From: Diadema setosum | Lineage: Eukaryota; Echinodermata; Echinoidea; Diadematoida; Diadematidae | Length of the DNA: 64,000 nt | NCBI RefSeq assembly: GCF_964275005.1 | Contig: NC_092700.1 | Location: 21,058,674 to 21,122,673 of the forward strand | Direction of reading: 5' to 3' | Shown here: one piece after another, positions 44,434 to 55,215 of the stretch | How the letters are laid out: every line of letters starts with the position of its first letter | Numbering within the stretch: the first letter of the stretch is position 1 | Translations under genes and position numbers: made by a program | The notes under the pieces: generated by a model | Database searches by the model: none | Told to the model about the DNA's origin: nothing | Seen by the model: only the letters and a program-made list of their open reading frames with translations

Positions 44434-46479
44434 TAGGTTTATAGGCAGTGACACACTGTAAATTGATGCAAATGTCCATATGGTGCTTCTTGATGATGTC
44501 ATCAACTAAATAATATACAATGTAGTAAGACGTTGCTATTAAAAGGTCAGATATAAAAAAAAAAAAATCATCATTTAAACAAATCTTTTAATATCAACCT
44601 GCCTCTAAAATGGGATCCTACCAAGTGAGGTTAAAAACTGACCAATGGCATTGTAATGCATTTTGAGATGATGCACAATGGACAGGGGATGACTGAGATA
44701 AATTGATGATCACAAGATCTTAATTATGCCCCTGTTGAACTAGAATGTGATAAACTTTGATACTAATCATAAAAAATCCTGAAATCAGAAACCCTGGCAT
44801 GCATAGAATCAATCAGTAATTTTGAGAACACGTCTTCTACTACAGTAAGCAATGCTACTAGCAAGATTTATGTATGCATCCATACCTGAGTTGAACTTGC
44901 ATATTAAACATGATTTGTTTTAAAAAGCAGCATTCCTCTCATTCCACTTTTGATATCAAATTATTGCAAGGACATGATTTGAACACAGACTACATGTATC
45001 TTTAAATATGTTCACATACATGTACTTGAACATATTGTACTAGAGTAGGAGTGGTTCAACGGCATACATTTAAAAAATAATAATAATAATATCAACTTGG
45101 AAAATTTCACCTAAATGCTCAAGTGGAAAAAGCAATCTACAAATCATTTCATCATTGATATCCATACATGTACTTCACTCTAGCCCAGTTCATCTCAGTC
45201 ATGTTGTGCATAATCACAGATGTCTTGCATCTGTTCATAATAAGACTTGTGCATAGGTGCACAGTGCACTGGTTTTTATGTAAACAAGATGAAAGTAATA
45301 TTATGCCTGTTGGTACACAAGGAAAAAGGAAACTTAAAATGTATCTACACAATTGCAGCAGCTGTCACACAGGCAAAACTTCTCGCAGTCTAAGTTCTCA
45401 AAGTTTGGCCAGTCTGAACTGGAACTTTCCAAAAACTTCTCCTGAACTTTTTTTTTGTGAGACTTCCCACTAAAACTAGAAAAATTTCCCAAGCACCTTT
45501 ATCTTGCCCATGTGCACAACATACCCAAACTTAAATTCAGAAATGAGTGAAACCTCGGGAAGCTTGGCCACCAGTGTGAATGGATAAACAAACTTTGCAA
45601 AGTGTTTCTCAAAAGCTTAACTTCTTGAAGTTTAGGCAGTGTGACCATAGGATATCTCTCACTGAGATCAATTTCTTTTGTCTCACATTTTGCATAATTT
45701 GGCTTCATGCACTTCTATACAACTGCTTCTTTTTGCTTCATTTGGTCCAAAGGGGATACAACAGCTTTATCTCTGTGGAAAAGATAGAAAGCAGGCTTTA
45801 AAAAAATGTTAAAAACACACATCTAAAATCTTCACAATCAGACTTTATCTTACTATTCAACTGGAAATGCAGAACAAAAAAAAAAAAATACTAACAAACA
45901 AAAACGTTGAGCAGTTCCAAAAGTGTATATCCCCTGTATGACAACTTCATTACCTTGGGCAGATTTCAAATTTCAGGCTTGCATGATTACACAATTCATT
46001 ATCACACTCATGATTAGCACAGCAACAATGAGTACTTGGGAACATGACGTGTATTAAACTGCTGTCTGGTACAGAGAAACTAGCAACATACAGGGAACAG
46101 CTCCCACACACTAAGACCTGCACACAAAGTTCACTTCAGTGAAAGCTACGTATGCCAATTATATAGCCATTCCTCTAGCAATCCCAACTACTGAAAACAA
46201 CATCAAACATGACAGTTTCCTTTGACATTTTACACTGTACATTGAAAACTACCAAGCATGAATAGCATCTTCAACATTGTCATAATACACATACATGTAA
46301 ATGTATGTGTAACCTGTAACAAGAGGATCCGATAGTCACGGAGGACGATTTTCTGAACATGACACGACATTATTCCCTGACTCTTCCAATTTAATTTCAT
46401 ATATATAACAGCACTCATAGAACTACTCAGTTGCAGAGATATTGATGATTACATGAGACCATATCGAGTGGTGTAGGAA
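44434..46479. other. Gene-free stretch
   Basis: AT-rich unique-looking sequence. No exon, RNA gene or clear element was seen. Confidence 0.3.
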
Positions 46480-47001
46480 ATTCGCGTTTCGAGAAAACCG
46501 CCTGTAAAGATTTCTTTTCAACACAATCATGATCAAGGGGAGGTATGACAGTTTTCACCTCTTGACAATAGAAGGTCTACTTATAGCAACCTCTGCGATG
46601 TTCATTCCAGCTTAGAGCCAGGGGTCTACGCACGACCAATCAGTAACCAGGATGCCACGCACTGACCAATACGATTACTCCCACATTGCTAGGGGTGGAG
46701 TCCATCTGCGGCACTAAATCCAAATCTTCAGACACGATTACAGTATGTTCCGTTTAAAGTCAGAAAATCATGGCTCAGAAAAACGTTAATTTCTTACCTT
46801 TCCTTTGCTTTTTTTTTTCTTCGAAATTTTGGCAAATGATACATGTAGATAAAACATTAGACTACAACATTATGCTAAAAACAGAAATTCAATGCTTTTG
46901 ACTGATTTTGCTGATCTGACTTCACACTCGATTTTTTTTTTTTTTTTTTTTTTTTTGCTCAGCAGTCAGTGACTTTCGGATCCTTCTGTTGTGGCGGGTC
47001 A
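46480..47001 (-). mobile_element. TGACCCGC element, family F copy 1 (left end lost)
   Basis: Read in reverse from 47001 it starts TGACCCGCCACAACA and follows the 49633 element: TTTTTCTGAGCCATG, AAGATTTGGATT, CTCCACCCCTAGCAA, TATTGGTCAGTG. A T-run of about 25 interrupts it near 46930-46957. The other end is not recognisable. Confidence 0.6.
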
Positions 47002-47550
47002 CATATATTTGGTCATGTAATTTGGTAAATTATTGGACACACAGAACATCAACAGTCACCAATAAAAAACATGAAGAGAGATGTCTAAAACAAGAGTCTA
47101 AATCACTCTCACATCCCTGGCATTTAGAATGTTACCAACAGCTACATGTATTTAAAAGGTACAGCTGTACAATGTCATAGGAATGAATTTCATGATTAAT
47201 ATGAAAGACTTTAATACGTGCATGTTACAAATGGACGTCAAGACTTGTTGGCAAACTTCATATATAACAATCAGCATAAAATACCATTCGCTTCATTCGC
47301 TTATGATGACATATCAATTCAATTTTAGTAAGAGTGAAAAAAGAAAGTGTTTAATCTATATTCAAGACTCCTAGCTGCAGAAACATGTACATACTGTATT
47401 AATTCTTTATCTAACACAAGAAGATTTATAAAGAAAAAAATAGTGCAGCATTAAACTATTGAAATGAAAAATTCAGTATACGATACTACACTAACATTTA
47501 CAAAATTGATAAAACATCAACATTTTAACATACTGCCTGAAGGTGACATT
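47002..47550. other. Gene-free stretch
   Basis: AT-rich, no exon or element was recognised. Confidence 0.3.
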
Positions 47551-47555
47551 CGCAT

Positions 47556-47720
47556 CAGTGGCAGATCCAGAGGGGGGCGCAACCAGCGCACGCCCCCTTT
47601 TTTTTTTGTTAAAAACAAAAGAAATAAAAAGAAAAAAATGAAATGAAACCCGGAAGTGGCACCAGAAATATTAGTCACGCCCCCCCCCCCCCCTTTACAG
47701 AATTCCTGGATCCGCCCCTG
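47556..47720. mobile_element. 165-bp miniature element with CAGTGGCAGATCCAG ends
   Basis: CAGTGGCAGATCCAG at the left mirrors CTGGATCCGCCCCTG at the right (13 of 15). The flanking direct repeat is CGCAT at 47551-47555 and 47721-47725. It carries internal C-runs near both ends. The ends resemble hAT elements, but the apparent duplication is 5 bp rather than 8. Confidence 0.75.
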
Positions 47721-47725
47721 CGCAT

Positions 47726-48603
47726 AGTGCTTTGATATCACAGAGAAAAAATAATATTCAACAACTAGGAAATATCAACAGAAATTTCTTTTCATGGTCC
47801 TATAGAAGTTCATATATATAAAGTCAGAGTAGTATGTGTCAAGACAATCTGCCTTACCCCATTGTGTGCTTTAGGTGCTGATTGGCACTGAAAACCCCAT
47901 AGCCCTGTACACACTGTCCAAAGTCCCTGGTATAGAAAGGGTTAAGGGAGGATTTGAGATTTCAGACCAAACAGCAGGAGAAATATCCTCTTTTTGAACA
48001 TCAATAAAAGCCGTGATCATTTCAATTGCCTCTAACAGCTGCTTTCCATAAAGAAACCAAACTGTACATTGCTTTTATAGTTGTGTGTTTAAGATTGTTA
48101 AACAGACTACATTTAGATATTTCACATGAGTTTAAGTATGAATGCATGGTTCCTTTACAGTAATTTTGAGCAGCACAATTTCAAAATGGGAAATATCAAA
48201 CATGGTGTACCTTTCATTTGAAAGAAAATTATCAAAGTTGCCAACGTTGTGACAGATTTGTGCTGGATCTGTTCATACACAAAATCATAAAACATTTCAG
48301 CAATAGTTTTGTATCCTGCGTGCATATCTGTATGCGGGACTAATAATCAATCATATTCAAATGTGAGCATATATATGTATCATGAACAGGAAGATAAAAT
48401 CATGGTACATGAGCATAAATATCAAATTTGTGTTGTAATCTGATTCTATACAAAAAGTTATGAAAGCACTGTCTTCATTGCGACAGTGAAATGAACATAA
48501 TTGGCAAAATATAGAAAATATTCTGTAATATATATATTTACATACATGACACTGGTCAGTAAAGGCGTGATTTTGCGCAGTCTCTACCCCACTGGAGCAG
48601 GGG
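47726..48603 (-). other. Probable 3' UTR region of the Rab gene
   Basis: Sequence beyond the Rab stop codon. AT-rich, with no clear polyadenylation signal within 400 bases on the minus strand. Nothing else was seen. Confidence 0.3.
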
Positions 48604-48883
48604 TCAGTTACAGCACCCTCTGCTCTTTGGAGTCTCTATCGATGGTTGTTTGTCTCCGTCCAACTGCACTGTGTCCGGCCGCTTGGCCTCCAACGTCCCG
48701 TCGCTGGGCAGCAGGCTGGTGAAGATGTACTGGAAAACTTTGTCCACGTTCTCCCCGCTCTTGGAGCTGGTCTCGAAGAAGGGCTCCTTGATCTTCTTGT
48801 GGGGGTCACCGCGCTTGATGGCCTGGAAGCGGCTTGCGTTGAGCCGAAAGGCAAACTCCTTGGCCTCATCTTGCGTCACCTCT
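48604..48883 (-). CDS. RAB20: Rab20-like exon 5 (last coding)
   Basis: Completes codon 130, then residues 131-222 and TGA. Acceptor GTTCCAG. Contains the G5 motif ETSSK and the CC prenylation site. Confidence 0.88.
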
Positions 48884-51800
48884 CTGGAACAAAGTGAGGC
48901 AGAGATAGAGAGATTAGAGTAAGGTTTTGCATAGCATTGAGAATGAAAGAGGTCTCACTGAAATAAACAATGACTATCTCACTTCTTGCACCGGCAGAAC
49001 TTTTAAATGCAATCAACAGTTGCCAGACTACATCTATGAAACAAATACTTCCCAGGTGGAAATCAATGTTTTGGGGGGTTTTTTGTAAGCATAATTTTGG
49101 GTGTTTTCATATCTGCATTCAGTCTGACCATGGCCTGTCCCGTTGAGGAGGAGACCCGAGTATACTCGTGTCTGTGGGAAATGCGTGTTGTAGCAAAATC
49201 AGTCCATCCTCAACAGGCTAATAAAAGGTGTTGGTAAGAATGGAAATGACAAGCATAGGATGCCTCGGTTTATACTGCACTGTGGTAGACTCCTCCTGTT
49301 CAGTTTTTCCTTCTTCTTGTGAAAGCATACATTGCTATACATTGCCATACACACACAAGAATTGTAACCCTTGCCATCATATGAAAATCATACTTTGCCC
49401 TCTTGTACGATGATTACTGTAGCAACAAGACATTCTCGCATGCATGAAACTTTCACAAATTTCACAAGGGGCCAAGATTCGTGAAAGTAAAGTGAAGTAA
49501 AGCATGGGATGCCTCGGTTTATACTGCACTGTGGTAGACTCCTCCTGTTCAGTTTTTCCTTCTTCTTGTGAAAGCATACATTGCTATACATTGCCATACA
49601 CACACAAGAATTGTAACCCTTGCCATCATATGTGACCCGCTACAACAAAAAGGTCCTAAAGTCGCGCACGGTGGAAGCCGTGAAAATCGAGTTTAAAGTC
49701 AGAGCATTAAAATTGGTCAAAACTTACGATTTTCTGATTTTGATATATTATTGGAGTCTAACATGTTTTCTATCATCTGTCGAAATTTTGAAGCAAAATG
49801 ATCAAAGGAAAGATAAAAAAATAGCGTTTTTCTGAGCCATGTTTTTTGGCGTTTCAACGAAGCAGAAAACTGGTTCGAAAATTTGGATTGAGCGCCACAG
49901 ATAGGTTCCGCCCCTAACAACGACCAGGGTGATCTCATTGGTCAGCTTGCTGCTTGCTGCTAACCGAAGCGTGAAGCTCGCACACTGCCCAGTCGACTGG
50001 TGCGTGCGGGCGGGATGCGCTATGCTCAACCGCTTCTCACATCCTGGTCACTGATTGGTTGGTGAGGAGACCGCCGACGCTGATGTGCTTGAATGAACTC
50101 TTCGGGGGTTGCTAGGGCTTACCTTCTATTGTCCAGAGGTGAACACTGACTTGCGTGTCCCTTGATCGCGATTGCGTCGAAAGGAAGACTTTTAGGGCGA
50201 TTTTCTCGTAACAGTGATTTTCCAGACGTCTCGACATGCTCTCTTTTAAATATTGATATCTCCGCAGCCGATTATTTTTATAAAATGTGTTATATATCAA
50301 TTTGAAGCAGAAAGATTGGGGGATTATATCATGCAATTTTTAAATAATCGACCTCGCCCGACTTTAGGATCATTTTGTTGAGCGGGTCACATATGAAAAT
50401 CATACTTTGCCCTCTTGTATGATGATTACTGTAGCAACAAGACATTCTCGCATGCATGAAACTTTCACAAATTTCACAAGGGGCCAAGATTCGTGAAAGT
50501 AAAGTGCATGCGAAATGTTTTGTTGACACAATGCATTGAATGCCAGTGGCAATTTGCAAATGTTTTACGGCGTGTGAAAAGGCCATCAGACCCAATTCGT
50601 AAAAGTTTCATATCGAAAATGTTGAACTGGTTTTACAGTAGAGCATGCAGATGCCAACAAATCTTAGAAAAACAAAATCAGATTTTTAAAAATACATTTG
50701 TATTCTATGTCAAGCAAACTACAAACATGCCATGAGAAGAGAGTGTTACAGTAGCTGCGCAAGACAAGCGGTACCTGGAACGTTCCGACAAGAGATCCTT
50801 CTTCATCCCCGTCATACACAGCAGGCAGTCCTCCTTGGCCGCTTCCAAGAGGGGAATGTAGCGCTCCTGCAGGAGCTCAAAGGAGTTCCTCCTCGTGATG
50901 TCGTATGCGATGATGGCGGCCGAGGCGTCGCGGCAGTAGAAGGAGCTCAGGCCGGAGAATCTCTCCTCTCCTGCTGTGTCCTGTGAGGGGGTGGTAAACG
51001 GGCTGGTTAACTATTTGTATTCAAACTTATGGACATTTTTCTGAGGAGGTCCTTGTTAATGAGCTATTTCTTTAACCTGTTCCTAAAGTTAAATGTAACT
51101 TTGATTATATTCCAATATGCCTGCACTGGTTGTTGCTATGGCAGGCAAGCCCCAGCTTTGCCTTCTTGTTCACCAGGAACAAAGCATGTTTAAATGGTAT
51201 GAATTTAGATTGTAACACATTTTCAAACCTGTCTGTACGCACAAAATTCAAATCTTGGGCATAACCACTTAAAATCCGAGTCCCAGCCCCAACCTACAAC
51301 GTATAAAGGTATACATGTGCAAACATAAATAGTTGGCTGAAAGTGCAACTGATGACCATCATCAAAAAACAACCTCTGAGAACAAAGCACATGGGATGTC
51401 ATTTGCAGAAATTCAAACTTCAATATTGTCTGAAAAAAATATAAAATTCTTCCCAAAATTAACACTCCCCATATTTCTTCTACATGTACTCACTTTTTCA
51501 TATTTCTTCCTCTCTGTAGTTTCCTTTTCTAACTCAACTGTGGAAGTATCTGATAAAATTCTTGGAAGGTAGATGATGATTTGTATCTGATATGCACTGA
51601 GTAGGTTTGAAAATTATCTGATTTTATCAAATTATCTAGAATCAATCTACATGTACATGAAATGAGTTGATATACTACATGTATTTTGTTTGTGACTTGT
51701 TGCAAAACTGTCCGCTAGCTTTATGAAAAGTAGAAGACTGAAAACTCAGCCTTGAAGCACAACTACACTGTACCTACACAATGGTAAAACAAGAAAACAA

Positions 51801-54800
51801 TGAAATGTCTATGAAAGTAAAACTTACATCAGCACTAAGATGTAGTTCTGATACATAGAAAGATATGACTTACCCATAATGCAATGTTGTATTTTCCCCA
51901 CTGTTTCAGAAAGAAGCAGGCACCAACTGTTTGCTGTTGAAAGAAAAAAAAAACAAGTGTAAATTGAATGTATGTATGTGAGCAGGGACTGCAAAGGCAA
52001 AGAAAAGGAGATGGATGCTGAAATGTTTGGACACTTTCTATAACATTTCTACTCGGCTTTCATAGTGCTCAGATTACTTGCAAAATATACATGATGGACA
52101 CACATGCAGTGCATGGGTCTGCAAAGGTAGCCTAGTAATGTACTGGAATTTACGGTGAGCCCCGAAAAAAATTCAATTCAAAATCTAACGGTCAATAAAA
52201 ATGTACTAAATGTTACCTTCCACTTTCAATACTTTATGGGAGTTTCTAAAATGATACTCTCTGCAACATACCACTGTGTTTACACAACTCTTCATTTAAG
52301 GCATGCAAATGGGATCCCCTACCTTTAAAGCTAGTTCTACATTTAGCGACATGATTTAATTCTTTTCTTTTTTTTCTTTTTTTGTCTGGAGGCATTTCTT
52401 TTTTGACTACACAATCTTCCAGGCAGTTCCTACAATTCTCTAACAGTCTTCGATGGTGCAGCCAGATAAAATGAGAATGACAGTAAACGTGCATTCTCAT
52501 ATTATATACTAACAAAGTAATTTGAGAAGTGCTCCAAATGCTCAGTTGTGGTCCACAGGGTTGCTATTCCATGGAGTGAGCCTGAACATGCAAATCTCTG
52601 AAGTACAACTGTATGTAACTTACACCAGGATTTTCTGTAAATGTGCCATCCATGTAGCGTCTGATGAAACTTGTCTTCCCAACGCAGGCGTCTCCCACAA
52701 TGACAATCTTTATGTCTCTGGAGGCACAATATGTTCGGGGAACAAAAAAAGAATTTGTGATATTTTAGTCAATAACTAACTCCTCTGAAAAGTCATATAC
52801 GGTACATTCCATCAAGGTCTTGAAAGATACATGAATTCGTCGAGTAAGAACTCCCTAGTACAATGTCAGGGCCTTAAAGAAAGTATGGTATTTTAGCCAC
52901 CAGCCATACAGTAGTCAATGATGTGACAGTTGCATAGTGTATTGAACAAACTTTGAAAATACTGTATTCAAATGCACAAAAAAAAGAAGAAAAAAAATCT
53001 GATTTAAGACAGATGTCAGGTCCTTATCACGAAGTCATATCGAAAACAAAGCTTATTTGCTGTCTGTACAAAATAGATAGTAAATTGTGATAATATCATA
53101 CGAGCAACTTACTGTATATGAAAAACTTATGTGTTCTCCTTTCTAGCTTCAACGTGTTCAATGGATCCCAAACAAGCATGTACATTGTAAATCCATGTTG
53201 TATGAGCAAACAAAAACTATCTCTATATGAAGCATCATGAAGAACAAACATTCTAAAACATGCTGAAAGAAAGCTACATTGCTTATCTCCATCAGTTTTA
53301 ATGGTCTGTATTTTCTTTTCTCAAGGAGATCTGCATTCCCTTATACTATTTTTCTCTCTTTTTTCCCCTTTTTTTTTGGGAGAGGGGAGAGACTTTTCCC
53401 CTTTTTTTTTTGGGAGGGGGGGGGGGGGAGAGACTACAAAACTCAGTGCTACTGCTAATGCTTTTTCAAATTTATGATCAAAGGAAATGGTAAATTATTA
53501 CTATTACCATGGTGTAACATAGAATGGATACCAGATGGAAAGAAAGAAGGATGGCATAAGGCAAAAGCACATACAAAAAGAATAATCCTATCATACAATC
53601 AACATAATGAATATTGACCAACTATCATACTCATAAATTTGCAAAGAATAAGATACGTACACTGTGTCACTGTGTCTTGATACAGCTACAGAGCTGTTAA
53701 GCATATATAATCATTTCCATTATGGATTAAGATGCAGTCCTTGGGGGAGATGATTTCCATTCAGTACTCTGCCTGGGTGTATTAATTTGTAGAAAAGCTA
53801 AATTGTTTACAACTAAATCTAGAGAACTGAAGACGATGATTGCTCTTCAGTGTGATAAAAACTTGGTTAGTTTGCTGTTAAAGAATGGACTTTCCATCAT
53901 CATGATGATCCCATCCCATGAAAAAGAATTGCACACGCTCAGACATACAAAGTGAAAATGCTGCCTGTCCTGATCACTTCTTGGCTCATTGTGTACTGAC
54001 AGTGACAAGTGCAGCAGAATTTCTCACCCAATGGTAACCCCGGGGCGCTCCTTCTGTAGCGTTGGGGCCATGGCTAACTACACGCAGCCGCTGTCGCGAA
54101 TCGCTATTCGCGACAGCACTGCACCTCTATTCCTTCGCGGACGTTGTTATCGTTCACTGTTTCCTTCATGAATATCTTTATTAATCGTGGAAAACTAAAA
54201 TATAAGGAATTATCGTAATCTATGACCATCATTCAATAACCGGTATGCGATTTTTTGCGTCTAAAACTTACCAAAATCTATGGCTGAAATCAGGTCTGTA
54301 AACGTCCTTACTGCTTCACTCCTCATCTACGTGTTATATGAATGGCATGGCATTCACTCTCGTATACTACAACGTACAATGTAGGTAGTCGGGGCTGAAG
54401 TGATGAGATAGTCGGATGACCCCGACTAAAAAAAGGTCAAATCATTGCCGGTGCAGCACGCGCGGATCTACTAGAACTCTACATGTACAAGTTTTACGTA
54501 ATACATGAAACGCACGGGCGGGCGTAGGTAAAAAGCAACCACTTCTGAATGCGCATGCGTGGTAGTTTGTTGATTTTTTGAAGCTCTCGAAGGAAAAGAT
54601 GCCACCGCACGATCTATACTCCGAAAAATTCAACAATAAGGTCTGGATACCAACAAAACGCCGAATTCAACTCAACAATCAGGAAAATATGCTGTAGGTA
54701 AGTGTTGCAATTATATTACTCTCAAAATCATACAAAATAAAAGGTATTTTATGTGATTTTGCCGTCAATAGTGACGGTCGTTTACAACGTTGAAACACTA

Positions 54801-55215
54801 ACACATGTCAGACCCTGTGCGCAGCACAGTGTCTGGTCAGGCTAGGGTAGGGCCATGGCATGGCCATGGCAATAGAAACACAGAATTTATTATGCATTTC
54901 AACATGTTCAATGCCTTTTTTGTGAGCTCTTCCAACTAGGACTTGTTATAAACTAACCTAGTAACAACACAGGACAGCGTCTACGCTTTTGGGAGAGTAT
55001 TCATCATGCTCATTCAAAGTAAACAAAGGTTCAAACACTGTGCACACTAAAGTAAAGGTGCAGTGTAAGGTGCAGTGTGAATTACTTACGCAGATCGTCA
55101 GATGTGGGACTAAGCAAATTAATGAAGTCGCAGATTGTTTACATCGCCCACAGGCGAATAAAATCTACTTTGCGTCTCACACTTACGCTTTTTTCTTGTC
55201 AGTTGACGCTGCCAT
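48604..55215 (-). CDS. RAB20: Rab20-like small GTPase (5 exons)
   Basis: Five exons join in phase to 222 residues (human Rab20 is 234). Visible G-protein motifs: P-loop GDACVGKTS (18-26), switch I threonine in QTVG (43), DTAGEE (62-67), GMKKD (119-123) and ETSSK (167-171). The C-terminus RGCCN supplies two cysteines for geranylgeranylation. FFLKQWGKYNIALWDTAG closely resembles the Rab20-specific segment and sets it apart from Rab5, Rab21 and Rab24. Rab20 in mammals acts on phagosomes, endosomes and the Golgi/ER. Odd points: the catalytic glutamine of DTAGQE is glutamate here, and the N of NKxD is methionine, so GTP hydrolysis and base recognition may be atypical. The start is supported by MAASTDKKKADIKIVIVG, where a 29-base first exon with a GTAAGT donor completes the frame exactly. 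Confidence 0.85.
49133..49222. mobile_element. 92-bp family C element, copy 3 (Rab intron 4)
   Basis: CCCGTTGAGGAGGAGACCCG, GGGAAATGCGTGTTGTAGC and CCATCCTCAACAGG match the copies at 17754 and 33881. The TTAA flanks have decayed. Confidence 0.65.
49253..50506. repeat. Tandem duplication of about 250 bp, second unit interrupted
   Basis: The unit beginning AGGATGCCTCGGTTTATACT at 49256 recurs almost exactly from about 49502. The second unit resumes after the family F insertion and ends with GAAAGTAAAGTG near 50506. Identity is close to complete, so the duplication is recent. It lies in Rab intron 4. Confidence 0.85.
49633..50389. mobile_element. TGACCCGC element, family F copy 2 (full length)
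   Basis: TGACCCGCTACAACAAAAAG at the left mirrors CATTTTGTTGAGCGGGTCA at the right. The inner ends also mirror (CCTAAAGTCG against CGACTTTAGG). The direct repeat CATATG is at 49627-49632 and 50390-50395. The first unit of the surrounding duplication holds the unoccupied site with one CATATG (49378-49383), proving the element boundaries. 757 bp, no transposase. Confidence 0.9.
50775..50980 (-). CDS. RAB20: Rab20-like exon 4
   Basis: Residues 62-129 plus two bases. It opens with DTAGEERFSGLSSFYCRD and ends near the divergent G4 motif. Acceptor CTCACAG, donor AG|GTACCG (weak). Confidence 0.9.
51874..51933 (-). CDS. RAB20: Rab20-like exon 3
   Basis: Residues 42-61, the switch I to beta-3 segment with FFLKQW. 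Acceptor TTCAACAG, donor TGG|GTAAGT, phase 0 at both ends. Confidence 0.9.
52624..52717 (-). CDS. RAB20: Rab20-like exon 2
   Basis: One base completes codon 10, then residues 11-41 including the P-loop. Acceptor GCCTCCAG, donor GGT|GTAAGT. Confidence 0.9.
54090..54117. other. Perfect 12-bp-stem hairpin in Rab intron 1
   Basis: GCTGTCGCGAAT and ATTCGCGACAGC are exact inverted repeats around the four-base loop CGCT. The surrounding 120 bases are CpG-rich relative to the intron. Role unknown. Confidence 0.7.
54550..54697 (+). other. Possible antisense first exon with NRF1-like motif
   Basis: TGCGCATGCGT (54550-54560) matches the NRF1 palindrome. An ATG at 54600 opens a frame of 32 codons (MPPHDLYSEKFNN...) ending in a stop directly before TAG|GTAAGTG, a strong donor. 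This could be a 5' UTR exon with a short upstream frame on the plus strand inside Rab intron 1. No downstream exon was identified. Confidence 0.25.
55187..55215 (-). CDS. RAB20: Rab20-like exon 1 (29 bases)
   Basis: Encodes MAASTDKKK plus two bases of an alanine codon, with donor GC|GTAAGT. The context AACATGGCAG resembles the YY1-type motif also present at the WDR48 start. The phase matches exon 2 exactly. Confidence 0.75.
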
